From RGIG6375 sp964472725 (GTDB lineage: Bacteria; Bacillota; Clostridia; Oscillospirales; Oscillospiraceae): a stretch of DNA of 64,000 bases. Positions within the stretch are counted from its first letter, which is position 1. Each line of letters opens with the position of its first letter. Under the pieces are notes generated by a model. It worked only from the letters and a program-made list of their open reading frames with translations. It did no database searches and had not been told where the DNA came from. Positions 17,972 to 26,845 of this stretch are shown here, piece after piece. Both the position numbers and the translations under genes were made by a program. The stretch lies in the NCBI GenBank assembly GCA_964472725.1, contig CAYYLZ010000006.1, forward strand, positions 1 to 64,000, in the 5' to 3' direction.

Positions 17972-19267
17972 ATGAGTAACTATAAATTTGAAACACTGCA
18001 GCTCCATGTAGGTCAGGAGCAGCCCGACCCTGCCACCGATGCCCGCGCAGTACCCATTTACGCTACGACCTCCTATGTTTTCCGCGATTGCGCCCATGCC
18101 GCAGCACGTTTCGGGCTTGGTGATGCAGGCAATATCTACGGTCGCCTTACCAACTCCACTCAGGACGTGTTTGAAAAGCGCATTGCCGCCCTTGAAGGCG
18201 GCGTGGCGGCATTGGCACTGGCTTCCGGCGCGGCGGCTATAACCTATACTCTTCAGGCGCTGGCGCAGGGAGGAGGACACATAGTTGCGCAAAAGACTAT
18301 TTACGGCGGCAGCTATAATCTGATGGCTCATACGCTGCCCACCCTTGGTATCACTGCCAGCTTTGTAAATATCCATGACTTGGAGGAAGTGGAGCGGGCG
18401 ATAACTGACAATACCCGCGCCGTTTATATTGAAACCCTCGGCAATCCAAACAGCGACATTCCCGATATTGATGCCCTTGCTGCACTGGCCCATAAGCACG
18501 GACTGCCCCTCGTTGTTGACAACACCTTCGGTACGCCCTATCTTATCCGACCCTTCGAGCATGGTGCAGATATTGTTGTCCACTCTGCCACAAAATTTAT
18601 CGGCGGTCACGGCACCACCCTCGGCGGAGTAATTGTAGATTCCGGAAACTTTGATTGGGCAGCGTCCGGCAAATATCCCGCCGTTGCGGCACCGAATCCC
18701 AGCTATCACGGAGTGGCCTTTACTGACGCGGCGGGAGCGGCGGCATTTGTTACCTATATTCGTGCCGTTCTGCTCAGAGATATGGGAGCCTGCATTTCCC
18801 CCTTTGCGGCTTTCCTGCTTCTGCAGGGTACGGAAACCCTTTCACTGCGTCTTGAGCGCCATGCCGAAAATACCAAGAAGGTCGTGGAGTTCCTGGGCAG
18901 CCACCCGCTGGTGGAGAAGGTGAACCACCCCTCTCTGCCGGAGCACCCCGACCATGCGCTTTATGAGAGATATTTCCCCAACGGCGGCGCATCTATTTTC
19001 ACCTTTGAGATAAAGGGCGGCGTTGAAGAGGCACACAGCTTTATTGACAATTTGGAGATATTCTCCCTGTTGGCAAATGTGGCGGATGTAAAGAGTCTTG
19101 TTATCCATCCCGCAACCACTACTCATAGCCAGCTGACGGAGCAGGAGCTTGCCCAGCAGGATATTAAGCCCAATACCATACGCCTGTCTATAGGAACAGA
19201 GCATATTGACGATATAATCGCAGACCTTGAAAAGGGCTTTGCAGCTGTAGCCAAGGGAAAGGGGTAA
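17972..19267 (+). CDS. metY: O-acetylhomoserine sulfhydrylase
   Basis: A 431-residue PLP enzyme of the Cys/Met metabolism family. It joins O-acetylhomoserine with sulfide to give homocysteine, the direct sulfhydrylation route to methionine. The PLP lysine lies in VHSATKFIGGHG near 205. Typical MetY features are the N-terminal FETLQLHVGQ and the long SGKYPAVAAPNPSYHGV insert that separates it from MetB/MetC. RBS GAAAGGAAATG precedes ATG. It heads a five-gene sulfur operon and is followed after five bases by cysK. Confidence 0.95.
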   Translation: MSNYKFETLQLHVGQEQPDPATDARAVPIYATTSYVFRDCAHAAARFGLGDAGNIYGRLTNSTQDVFEKRIAALEGGVAALALASGAAAITYTLQALAQGGGHIVAQKTIYGGSYNLMAHTLPTLGITASFVNIHDLEEVERAITDNTRAVYIETLGNPNSDIPDIDALAALAHKHGLPLVVDNTFGTPYLIRPFEHGADIVVHSATKFIGGHGTTLGGVIVDSGNFDWAASGKYPAVAAPNPSYHGVAFTDAAGAAAFVTYIRAVLLRDMGACISPFAAFLLLQGTETLSLRLERHAENTKKVVEFLGSHPLVEKVNHPSLPEHPDHALYERYFPNGGASIFTFEIKGGVEEAHSFIDNLEIFSLLANVADVKSLVIHPATTTHSQLTEQELAQQDIKPNTIRLSIGTEHIDDIIADLEKGFAAVAKGKG

Positions 19268-19272
19268 GCACA

Positions 19273-20205
19273 GTGGCAGGTATATATACTTCCGTAGATC
19301 AGCTTATAGGAAAAACTCCGCTGCTGGAGCTTGGAAATATCGAAAAGCAGCTTGGCCTTAAGGCTCGCGTGGTGGCCAAGCTGGAATACTTCAATCCCGC
19401 GGGCTCGGTAAAGGACAGAATAGCCAAGGCGATGATAGATAAAGCCGAGGTGGAGGGTACGCTGAAGTCGGACTCTGTGATAATCGAACCCACCAGCGGC
19501 AATACCGGTATCGGACTTGCCGCGGTTGCCGCGGCAAGAGGCTACCGCATCATTATTGTAATGCCCGAAACCATGTCCGTAGAACGCAGAACTCTTATGA
19601 AGGCATACGGCGCCGAGCTGGTGCTTACCGAGGGCTCAAAGGGAATGAAGGGCGCCATTGCAAAGGCGCGGGAGCTTGCCGCAGAAATTCCCGGCAGCTT
19701 CATCCACGGTCAGTTTGACAACCCCGCCAATCCCGAAATACATCGCCTCACCACCGGGCCGGAAATATATGAAGATACCGGAGGAAACGTGGATATTTTC
19801 GTGGCAGGAGTAGGAACAGGCGGCACGATAACAGGCACCGGTGAATACTTGAAGGCAAAAAATCCAAATATAAAGGTAGTTGCAGTGGAGCCTGCGGGCT
19901 CTGCGGTGCTCTCAACGGGAGTGCCGGGCAGCCATAAGATACAGGGTATCGGCGCAGGTTTCGTGCCCAAGGTGCTGAATACCGCTGTCTATGACGAAAT
20001 AATCCCCGTCGCCGATACCGACGCATTTGAAACCGGCCGCCTTATCGGCAGAAGCGAGGGCGTGCTGGTGGGCATATCCTCAGGCGCGGCGGCATGGGCG
20101 GCTATACAGCTGGCGCAGCGGGAGGAAAATCGGGGCAAGACCATAGTTGTTCTACTGCCGGATACCGGCGACAGATACTTATCTACTCCGTTGTTTGCGG
20201 AATAA
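19273..20205 (+). CDS. cysK: Cysteine synthase (O-acetylserine sulfhydrylase)
   Basis: A 310-residue fold type II PLP enzyme making cysteine from O-acetylserine and sulfide. The PLP lysine is in NPAGSVKDRIAKAM near 45 and the substrate loop in EPTSGNTGIGLA near 70. The phosphate-cradle GVGTGGTITGTGEYL is near 178. It starts with GTG behind AAAGGGG. With MetY, the organism can assimilate sulfide into both cysteine and homocysteine from one operon. Confidence 0.96.
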   Translation: MAGIYTSVDQLIGKTPLLELGNIEKQLGLKARVVAKLEYFNPAGSVKDRIAKAMIDKAEVEGTLKSDSVIIEPTSGNTGIGLAAVAAARGYRIIIVMPETMSVERRTLMKAYGAELVLTEGSKGMKGAIAKARELAAEIPGSFIHGQFDNPANPEIHRLTTGPEIYEDTGGNVDIFVAGVGTGGTITGTGEYLKAKNPNIKVVAVEPAGSAVLSTGVPGSHKIQGIGAGFVPKVLNTAVYDEIIPVADTDAFETGRLIGRSEGVLVGISSGAAAWAAIQLAQREENRGKTIVVLLPDTGDRYLSTPLFAE

Positions 20206-20223
20206 ACGAAAGAAGGAAGAGTA

Positions 20224-21414
20224 ATGCGAATATACGCGGATAATGCCGCCACCACAAAGATAAGCAGCACAGCGCTGAAGGCAATGCTGCCCTGCTTTGA
20301 GGGGAATTACGGCAACCCCTCCAGCCTGCACACTGAAGGACAGCTGGCGGCGGAGGCGCTGGCAAAGGCTCGCGAGGATATCGCTGCCTGCCTTTGCTGT
20401 ACGGCACGGGAGATAATATTCACCTCCGGCGGCAGCGAGGCGGATAATCAGGCTATTCTCAGCGCCGCAAAATTAGGTGAGCGGCAGAATAAGAAGCATA
20501 TAATTTCCACCGCCTTTGAGCATCACGCAGTGCTGCATACCCTTGACTCACTGAAAAAGCAGGGCTATGAAATAACCCTGTTGGACGTTCACGAAAACGG
20601 CTTAGTCACAGCGGAGCAGGTGCGGGCGGCAATTCGTCCGGATACCTGCCTTGTAACGGTGATGTACGCCAACAATGAGATAGGCACCGTTCAGCCCATT
20701 GCCGAAATAGGCGCTGTCTGCCGTGAGGCTGGTGTGCCGTTCCATACCGACGCGGTGCAGGCGGTGGGGCATATCCCCGTAAATGTAAAGACGGATAATG
20801 TGGATATGCTCTCCCTTTCTGCCCATAAATTCCATGGACCCAAAGGCGTGGGCGTACTGTACACAAGAAGAGGTATCCCGCTGACCACTCTGATCCATGG
20901 CGGCGCTCAGGAACGGGGCAAGCGTGCCGGAACGGAAAATCTCCCGGCTATCGTAGGCATGGCGGCAGCCATGAAGGAGGCCTGCGCCCATGTTGAGGAA
21001 AACGCTGCCTACCTGCGCGGTCTGAGGGACCGGCTTATGGACGGACTTTCAGCCATTCCCCATTCCGTGCTCAACGGCGACATGGAAAGCCGTCTGCCGG
21101 GCAATGTGAATTTCTGTTTTGAGGGCATAGAGGGCGAGTCTCTGCTGCTCCTGCTGGACGATATGGGTATTGCCGCCTCCTCCGGCTCGGCCTGCACCTC
21201 CGGCTCCCTTGACCCCAGCCACGTGCTGCTGGCCCTTGGCAGGGTGCATGATATAGCCCACGGTTCCCTGCGCCTGACACTGTCCGAGGAAAATACCGCC
21301 GAAGAGGTGGAGTATATCATAAAGTCGGTGGGAGAGGTGGTTGAGCGCCTGAGAGCGATGTCGCCCCTTTGGCGTGACCTTGTAAGCGGGAAAAAGGAAT
21401 TTATATTGAAGTGA
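20224..21414 (+). CDS. iscS: Cysteine desulfurase (NifS/IscS class)
   Basis: A 396-residue class V aminotransferase-fold PLP enzyme. It takes sulfur from cysteine as an enzyme-bound persulfide for Fe-S cluster assembly. The N-terminal YADNAATTKIS is diagnostic. The PLP lysine is in LSAHKFHGPKGVG near 202 and the persulfide cysteine in SGSACTSGSLDPSHVL near 323, the longer-loop NifS/IscS type. It directly precedes the scaffold gene by 10 bases. nifS is an equally good symbol. Confidence 0.94.
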   Translation: MRIYADNAATTKISSTALKAMLPCFEGNYGNPSSLHTEGQLAAEALAKAREDIAACLCCTAREIIFTSGGSEADNQAILSAAKLGERQNKKHIISTAFEHHAVLHTLDSLKKQGYEITLLDVHENGLVTAEQVRAAIRPDTCLVTVMYANNEIGTVQPIAEIGAVCREAGVPFHTDAVQAVGHIPVNVKTDNVDMLSLSAHKFHGPKGVGVLYTRRGIPLTTLIHGGAQERGKRAGTENLPAIVGMAAAMKEACAHVEENAAYLRGLRDRLMDGLSAIPHSVLNGDMESRLPGNVNFCFEGIEGESLLLLLDDMGIAASSGSACTSGSLDPSHVLLALGRVHDIAHGSLRLTLSEENTAEEVEYIIKSVGEVVERLRAMSPLWRDLVSGKKEFILK

Positions 21415-21424
21415 GGTAAGGCAT

Positions 21425-21862
21425 ATGGCACTTTACAGCGACACCGTAATGGAGCATTTTCGCAATCCCCGCAACTTGGGCGTTATTGAAAACGCCGACG
21501 GAGTTGGCGAAGTAGGCAACGCGAAATGCGGCGATATTATGAAAATATATCTTAAGATAAGTGATGATGTGGTGGAGGACGTCAAGTTTGAGACCTTTGG
21601 CTGCGGCTCGGCCATTGCCTCCAGCTCTATGGCCAGCGAGATGATAAAGGGCAAGCCTCTTTCCGACGCCCTCGCCCTTACAAATAAGGCTGTGGCGGAG
21701 GCGTTGGACGGACTGCCTGCTCATAAGCTCCATTGCTCCGTGCTGGCGGAGGAGGCCGTCAAGGCGGCTATCAAGGATTACTACGATAAAAACGGCATAG
21801 AATATGACCACAGCCAATTCCCCGACTGCGAAAGCTGTGGCCATTGCGGGGAGGGTGACTAA
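21425..21862 (+). CDS. iscU: Fe-S cluster scaffold (NifU N-terminal/IscU-like)
   Basis: A 145-residue scaffold that receives sulfur from the adjacent desulfurase and assembles [2Fe-2S]/[4Fe-4S] clusters. The three canonical cluster ligands are visible: GNAKCGD near 36, FGCGSAIAS near 60 and HKLHCSVLAEE near 104. Start YSDTVMEHFRNPRNLGV is typical. Unlike standard IscU it ends with an extra cysteine tail, DCESCGHCGEGD, whose CxxC-x2-C could hold a metal or act as a redox tail. Its stop overlaps the MOSC start (TAATG). Confidence 0.93.
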   Translation: MALYSDTVMEHFRNPRNLGVIENADGVGEVGNAKCGDIMKIYLKISDDVVEDVKFETFGCGSAIASSSMASEMIKGKPLSDALALTNKAVAEALDGLPAHKLHCSVLAEEAVKAAIKDYYDKNGIEYDHSQFPDCESCGHCGEGD

Positions 21863-22290
21863 TGGCAAAAGTGGCTGCGGTGTGCATAAGCGAAAAGAAG
21901 GGCACGGTGAAAACGCCCGTGCCGGAAATTGAACTGAAAAAGCGCCACGGAGTTGAGGGCGACGCCCACGCCGGTGACTGGCATCGGCAGGTGAGCCTTT
22001 TGGGTGAAGAAAGCGTGGATAAAATGCGCAGGAACTTGCCGGACATTTCCGTGGGTGCTTTCGCGGAGAATATTCTCACCCGTGGCATAGACCTGCCCCG
22101 GATGCCCATCGGCACGAAGCTGCGAATAGGCGAAGCTCTGTTGGAAATAACCCAAATAGGCAAGGAATGTCACGCTGCCTGCGCCATACGTAAGCAGGTG
22201 GGCGACTGCGTAATGCCTCGGGATGGTGTGTTCGCCGTAGTGCTGGAGGAGGGCAGAGTGCGCCCCGGAGATGAAATAAGCATAATATAA
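21862..22290 (+). CDS. MOSC domain protein
   Basis: A 142-residue single MOSC domain. Such domains occur at the C-terminus of molybdenum-cofactor sulfurases and in YiiM-like proteins, and are thought to carry sulfur or bind Moco. Recognised by KKRHGVEGDAHAGDWHRQVSLL near 27, GAFAENILTRGID and the conserved cysteine in IGKECHAACAI near 104. It overlaps iscU by one base, so it is translationally coupled to cysteine-derived sulfur transfer. Its exact substrate is not known. Confidence 0.88.
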   Translation: MAKVAAVCISEKKGTVKTPVPEIELKKRHGVEGDAHAGDWHRQVSLLGEESVDKMRRNLPDISVGAFAENILTRGIDLPRMPIGTKLRIGEALLEITQIGKECHAACAIRKQVGDCVMPRDGVFAVVLEEGRVRPGDEISII

Positions 22291-22291
22291 C

Positions 22292-22330
22292 ACAACACCC
22301 ACGCGCCTTTCGGTGCGTGGGTGTTGTTTG
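22292..22330. terminator. Bidirectional terminator between the MOSC gene and symporter
   Basis: ACAACACCCACGC (22292-22304) pairs with GCGTGGGTGTTGT (22315-22327). It can stop both the plus-strand sulfur operon and the minus-strand symporter, whose stop is at 22368. Confidence 0.8.
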
Positions 22331-22367
22331 TAGGAATAAGGTTTGACACTGGAAAAGCAAAGTCGAT

Positions 22368-23915
22368 TTAGCGCTCCTTGTCGCTGAGTGCTCGCTTGGT
22401 GCTGACGAGAACCTTTTCCTCGTAGGAGGAGAAGCAGCTGTCCACAAGGGTCTTGTCGGGAGCTTTGGTGAAGAGAGAAACAAGGGGGACGAGAATAAGT
22501 CCGGCAATCATGGCGAATGCGCCGCAGTTGATGGGGGACTGGAGGATCGTGGGGAAGGAGGAGCGGAACAGGAGATTGAGGATCATGATGCCCGCGCCGA
22601 AGATGTAGCTTACCCAAACGGCGGCCTTGGAGGTGCGCTTCATGTACAGGCCGTAGAGGAAGGGCGCGAGGAACGCGCCGGCAAGTGCGCCCCAGCTTAC
22701 GCCCATGAGCTGAGCGATAAAGGTAACGTTGCTCTTGTACTGAACTATAGCGATAACTGAGGAGATAACGATGAAAATGACGACCAGCACGCGCATGATG
22801 AATACCTGCTTCTTTTCGCTCAGGTTCTTCACAACGTGATCCTTGATAAGGTCAAGGGTGAGGGTGGAACTGGAAGCCATGACCAGACTGGAGAGGGTGG
22901 ACATGGACGCGGAAAGGACGAGAACAACGGTGAGAGCAATGAGGATATCCGGCAGACCGGAAAGCATGGTGGGGATAATGGAGTCGTAGCCGCCTGCGGC
23001 GATGTCGATCTGGTCGGAGAAGAGTCTGCCGAAACCGCCGAGGAAGTAGCAGCCGCCTGCAACGATGAGGGCGAAAATAGTGGAAATGATGGTGCCCTTG
23101 TTAATGGCCTGCTCGCTCTTGATGGCGTAGAACTTCTGAACCATCTGAGGCAGACCCCAGGTGCCCAGAGAGGTGAGGATAACAACGCCCAGCAGATTGA
23201 TGGGATCGGGGCCGAAGAAGGAAGCGAATGCGCCGGGCATTGCGGAAACGGAAGCGTCCTCAACGGCGGCGAGACCCTGATATGCCTCCATAAAGCCGCC
23301 CTTGCTCATGAGAACTGCGGCGATGACGATGACTATGCCGACCAGCATGATGATGCCCTGAATGAAGTCGTTGATAGCGGTGGCCATGTAGCCGCCGGCG
23401 ATAACGTAGATACCGGTGAGCACTGCCATTGCGATAACGCATACGGAGTAATCAACGTGGAATGCCATCTCGAAAAGACGGGAAAGTCCGTTATAAAGAG
23501 AGGCGGTGTAGGGGATAAGGAAAACGAAAACTATAACGGAAGCGGCGATCTTAAGAGCCTTGCTGTCGAAGCGCTGGCCGAGGAACTCGGGCATGGTGGC
23601 GCTGCCCAGATGCTGGGTCATGATCCTCGTTCTGCGGCCGAGAATTACCCACGCCATAAGGGAGCCGATGAAAGCGTTGCCAAGGCCGATCCAAGTGGAA
23701 GCGATGCCATATTTCCAGCCGAACTGACCGGCGTAGCCGATGAAGATAACAGCGGAGAAATAGGAGGTTCCGTAAGCGAAGGCGGTAAGCCAGGGGCCTA
23801 CGCTGCGGCCGCCGAGGACGAAGCCGTTAACGTCAGTGGCGTTCTTGCGGCAATAAATGCCAATGCCGACGGTGACAGCGAAAAAGACGACAAGTAACAG
23901 AACTTTGAATAACAT
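22368..23915 (-). CDS. Sodium:solute symporter (SSS/PutP-PanF-like)
   Basis: A 515-residue protein with about 13 hydrophobic helices of the LeuT-fold SSS family, which uses the Na+ gradient to take up small organic solutes. Family marks are the N-terminal GLGGRS-like FVLGGRSVGPW near 32, the FAYGTSYFSAVIFIGYAG region near 47, GGYMATAINDFIQGIIML near 163 and the LSASMSTLSSLVMASSST segment near 325 (Na+ site). The substrate cannot be assigned from sequence; proline and pantothenate carriers are the nearest by eye. RBS AGGAGG. It is a monocistronic unit with its own promoter. Confidence 0.9.
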   Translation of the reverse strand: MLFKVLLLVVFFAVTVGIGIYCRKNATDVNGFVLGGRSVGPWLTAFAYGTSYFSAVIFIGYAGQFGWKYGIASTWIGLGNAFIGSLMAWVILGRRTRIMTQHLGSATMPEFLGQRFDSKALKIAASVIVFVFLIPYTASLYNGLSRLFEMAFHVDYSVCVIAMAVLTGIYVIAGGYMATAINDFIQGIIMLVGIVIVIAAVLMSKGGFMEAYQGLAAVEDASVSAMPGAFASFFGPDPINLLGVVILTSLGTWGLPQMVQKFYAIKSEQAINKGTIISTIFALIVAGGCYFLGGFGRLFSDQIDIAAGGYDSIIPTMLSGLPDILIALTVVLVLSASMSTLSSLVMASSSTLTLDLIKDHVVKNLSEKKQVFIMRVLVVIFIVISSVIAIVQYKSNVTFIAQLMGVSWGALAGAFLAPFLYGLYMKRTSKAAVWVSYIFGAGIMILNLLFRSSFPTILQSPINCGAFAMIAGLILVPLVSLFTKAPDKTLVDSCFSSYEEKVLVSTKRALSDKER

Positions 23916-23938
23916 TGGAAAAAACCTCCTGGTAACAT

Positions 23939-24000
23939 TTTAAAGCTGTAGAACTTTAAATCGATGAATAGAGGATAGCACCCCTCGCTGTTTTTGTCAA
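23939..24000 (-). promoter_or_regulatory. Symporter promoter with downstream inverted repeat
   Basis: On the minus strand TTGACA (24000-23995), 17 bases, TATCCT (23977-23972). Between the start site and the ribosome binding site lies a 7-bp perfect inverted repeat, TTTAAAG-N8-CTTTAAA (23939-23960), a candidate operator. Confidence 0.6.
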
Positions 24001-24053
24001 TAGCTTATTTCGTGTTTTATGGAAATATTTGAAAATATGGCGGGAAATACCAA

Positions 24054-24079
24054 GGCCGCAGCGGAAAACCGCTGCGGCC
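24054..24079 (-). terminator. Hairpin after the XRE regulator
   Basis: GGCCGCAGCGG (24054-24064) pairs perfectly with CCGCTGCGGCC (24069-24079). The T-run on the minus strand is poor, so termination may be incomplete. Confidence 0.5.
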
Positions 24080-24097
24080 GGAGAATACGTTATGCAG

Positions 24098-24475
24098 TTA
24101 ACCCTGCTTCTTCTGGAAGGCCAGCATTTCCTGGTAGGCCTTGATAAGCTCGGTGCGGACGGTAACATTGGTGTCGGGCGGAATGTTTTCGTCCTTGCAC
24201 TGAACAAACTGCAGGAAGCGGGTGCCGAGAATATTGTTTGCGTACAGGTATTCCTTGGTACGAATGTTGGATACGCAGATGAACATGATAGCGTTCAGAT
24301 GCAGCCATGTCAGCTTGACCTTGCCGCCCTCTATCTGCGAAATGGTGACTCTGGAAAGTCCGGTCATATCTCCAAATTCGGCCTGGGTAAGGTTAAGGAG
24401 CTTGCGGATCTTGGGCAGATGCTCCGTCAACTCTAGGCAAAGCTGTTTCTTTTCCTCTCTGGACAGTTCGACCAT
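24098..24475 (-). CDS. XRE-family helix-turn-helix transcriptional regulator
   Basis: A 125-residue protein. The HTH_3-type DNA-binding domain covers about residues 18-62, with the recognition region FGDMTGLSRVTISQIEGG near 34-51. The C-terminal part (about 63-125) contains a hydrophobic WLHLNAIMFICV strand and a helical end and is not a known sensor domain to me. RBS AAGGGGG precedes ATG. It lies upstream of the symporter on the same strand with a hairpin between them, so regulation of the symporter is possible but unproven. Confidence 0.8.
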   Translation of the reverse strand: MVELSREEKKQLCLELTEHLPKIRKLLNLTQAEFGDMTGLSRVTISQIEGGKVKLTWLHLNAIMFICVSNIRTKEYLYANNILGTRFLQFVQCKDENIPPDTNVTVRTELIKAYQEMLAFQKKQG

Positions 24476-24867
24476 TGAGATTTCCCCCTTGTATATAATG
24501 CATAATGCGTGAAAATTAGCACGTGTTCATAATACATTTAGTATAGTAGCACAACAAAATTGATTGTTCAACACTTTTTTAAAAAATTAGACATAAAAAT
24601 GACAAAAACGTGAAATGGTACAATTTTAAAAAAGATAATTGTAATTGTTGCATAATGACTCAAAATCACCGGAAAATGGCAAAAACAGCGGTTTTTATAT
24701 GCCCAAAAGGGTGAATAATCGCAAAAAGCAATATTTAACACGATTATAGCGAAATGAAACGGAGGCACGATTTAATTTAATAATTACGCTATTGCAATAA
24801 TTGTACTCTGCTGATATAATACTTTAATACATTACTGCATCGACTTATGGTCGGGTCGGGAGGAAAA
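24476..24867. promoter_or_regulatory. AT-rich divergent intergenic region with his operon promoter
   Basis: This 390-base AT-rich gap separates the XRE regulator from hisZ. The his promoter is clear: TTGCAA (24792-24797), 17 bases, TATAAT (24815-24820). On the minus strand TTGAAC followed by a TACTATACT-like -10 about 17-20 bases on, near 24540-24575, may serve the regulator. The short leader leaves no room for a T-box. I see no gene in 24580-24780. Confidence 0.55.
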
Positions 24868-26052
24868 ATGGAGTCGTATAAGGTCAATACCCCGGAGGGG
24901 ACAAGAGATAAGCTCTTCGGAGAGAGCGACCGCCAGCGCAGCGCCGAGGCGGCAATAACCAAGCTGTTCCGCCGCAGGGGCTATCGGGAGGTCATCACCC
25001 CCGGCGTTGAATATTATGACCTGTTCGTTCAGGCGCAGAATCCGCTGCCCCAGGAGTCCATGCTCAAGCTGGTGGACCGCAGCGGACGCATTCTTGTGCT
25101 TCGTCCCGACTGCACCACGCCTATTGCGAGGGTAGCGGCAACGAGGCTGGCGGAGCGCCGCCTGCCCCAGCGACTGTTCTATAATCAGACCATTTTCCGT
25201 TCTCAGGACGCCAACCACGGCGTCAGCAGCGAGATATCCCAGTGCGGAATCGAGCTTATCGGCGCCGAGGGACTTCGGGCCGATGTGGAGGCCGTGGCGC
25301 TGGCCGTTGAAGCCCTGCGCGCCGCCGGCCTTGGGGAATTCCGCATCGAGCTGGGGCATACAGGCTTCTTCACAGCGCTTGCCGAGGAAATGGGCCTCGG
25401 CGGCGAAAGGGTGCGTGCCCTGCGCCGCTGCATAGAAAATAAGAGCTTTGCCGAGCTGGACGATATGCTGTCGGCGGAAAATTCTCCCGCCGCTGCCGCT
25501 ATGAAGCGCATCGCCGTTCTTTTCGGCGGCGCGGAAATACTTGACGAAGCCCGAGCTCTTACGGATAACAGCGAGGCGCTGGCGGTCATTGATTACCTGT
25601 CCGGCATTTACGCCGAGCTGAACGCCGCCGGAATGGGCGCTCATATCAGCTTCGACCTTGGCATAGTAAGCGGCCTTGAGTATTATACCGGCCTTATCTT
25701 CCGGGGCTACGCCCCCGGCGCGGGCAGCGTTATCGTTGCCGGCGGCCGCTACGATAATCTTATAAACGATTTCGGCAAGGCAATCCCCGCAACGGGCTTT
25801 GCCGTTTACGTGGACTCGCTGGTAAGCTGCCTGCCCCATACCCCACCGGTAAAGGCGGATACCATTATATATTATAAGTCCGGCTGCCTCAGTCAGGCGC
25901 TGGAGCTTATCAATACCCTGCCTGCGGGTAGCGCGGAGCTTTCCGAAAGCGAGAGCGAAAGCGGCTGCATGGACGCGGCCTTCGCCCGTGGCTTCAAGCG
26001 CATGATAATAGTTGCCAAAACGGGCAATGTGGAGGTGAAGATAGGTGGCTGA
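24868..26052 (+). CDS. hisZ: ATP phosphoribosyltransferase regulatory subunit
   Basis: A 394-residue class II HisRS-like protein without tRNA-synthetase function. It binds short-form HisG and gives it histidine feedback control. Recognised by the N-terminal NTPEGTRD motif, VLRPDCTTPIARVAATR near 75 (motif 2-like) and GLEYYTGLIFRGYAPG near 270. ATG 24868 follows GGGAGGAAAA directly and is chosen over an ATG at 24847 that lacks a site. It is the first gene of the his operon and overlaps hisG by eight bases. Confidence 0.93.
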   Translation: MESYKVNTPEGTRDKLFGESDRQRSAEAAITKLFRRRGYREVITPGVEYYDLFVQAQNPLPQESMLKLVDRSGRILVLRPDCTTPIARVAATRLAERRLPQRLFYNQTIFRSQDANHGVSSEISQCGIELIGAEGLRADVEAVALAVEALRAAGLGEFRIELGHTGFFTALAEEMGLGGERVRALRRCIENKSFAELDDMLSAENSPAAAAMKRIAVLFGGAEILDEARALTDNSEALAVIDYLSGIYAELNAAGMGAHISFDLGIVSGLEYYTGLIFRGYAPGAGSVIVAGGRYDNLINDFGKAIPATGFAVYVDSLVSCLPHTPPVKADTIIYYKSGCLSQALELINTLPAGSAELSESESESGCMDAAFARGFKRMIIVAKTGNVEVKIGG

Positions 26053-26674
26053 TATCAAGATAGCCATTACCAAGGGCAGACTGCTGGATAATTCCATCGC
26101 CCTTTTTGAGCGCGCGGGCTACGATTGCTCGGAGCTTAAGAACCCCGGCCGCCGCCTTATCCATTCCATTCCCGGCACACCCTTTTCCGGCGTCCTCGCC
26201 AAAGCTCCCGACGTTATCACCTACGTGGAGCACGGCGTCTGCGCCATGGGCATCGTAGGGCGGGATACCATAATGGAGCACAGCCACGATTTTTACGAGG
26301 TTCTCGACCTTGGCTTCGGCAAATGCCGCTTCGCCGTGGCCGCCCCCAAGGATAAGGACTTCTACTCCGGCTACGAAACAAAGCGCATAGCCAGCAAGTA
26401 CCCCAAGGTAGCCCACGACTATTTCCTGTCCAAGGGCATGGACGTTTCCGTTATCAAAATAGACGGCAGCGTGGAGCTTGCCCCGCTGCTTGGCCTTTCC
26501 GACGCCATTGTGGATATCGTGGAAACCGGCAGCACGCTGGCTGCCAACGGCCTTGAGGTCATCGAAACCATCTGCCAGCTATCTGCCCGCCTTATCGTCA
26601 ACACGGCGGCAATGAAGCTGCACAGAACCGAAATACTTGAATTTATTGAAAAATGCAGAGGTGCATTAGTGTAA
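26045..26674 (+). CDS. hisG: ATP phosphoribosyltransferase, short form
   Basis: A 209-residue catalytic subunit for the first step of histidine synthesis, joining ATP and PRPP to phosphoribosyl-ATP. The short form lacks the C-terminal regulatory domain, which agrees with the adjacent hisZ. Motifs include ITKGRLLDNSI at the start, GIVGRDTIMEH near 72 and the PRPP-binding DIVETGSTLAANGLE near 157. Start GTG 26045 lies after GGAGGTG inside the hisZ end. Confidence 0.95.
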   Translation: MADIKIAITKGRLLDNSIALFERAGYDCSELKNPGRRLIHSIPGTPFSGVLAKAPDVITYVEHGVCAMGIVGRDTIMEHSHDFYEVLDLGFGKCRFAVAAPKDKDFYSGYETKRIASKYPKVAHDYFLSKGMDVSVIKIDGSVELAPLLGLSDAIVDIVETGSTLAANGLEVIETICQLSARLIVNTAAMKLHRTEILEFIEKCRGALV

Positions 26675-26719
26675 AAAACGTCTGGCGCAGGTCAGAAATA
26701 GGCAGAAGTTGAAAGACAT

Positions 26720-26815
26720 AGTCCCGGCTTCCCCTCTTCGGGGGGAAGCTGTCGCGAAGCGACTGATGAGGGGCATCCGCGAAGCGGATAAATTTATTGA
26801 ACCGTCTGCTTGCGC
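26720..26815. repeat. Half copy of the cruciform repeat inside the his operon
   Basis: GGCTTCCCCTCTTCGGGGGGAAGC forms one arm, followed by the TCGC-GAA-GCGA hairpin, CTGATGAGGGG and CCGC-GAA-GCGG. The right-hand half found in the copy at 5247 is missing. A separate CCGC/GCGG hairpin at about 26813-26830 precedes the hisD ribosome binding site. Confidence 0.65.
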
Positions 26816-26845
26816 CGCGTATAGCGGCGGAATGGAGGACTTTGT

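Noticed and set aside
24476..24867. T-box or other riboswitch ahead of the his operon
   Set aside because: The promoter at 24792-24820 leaves a leader of only about 40 bases, and no specifier or antiterminator sequence is seen.
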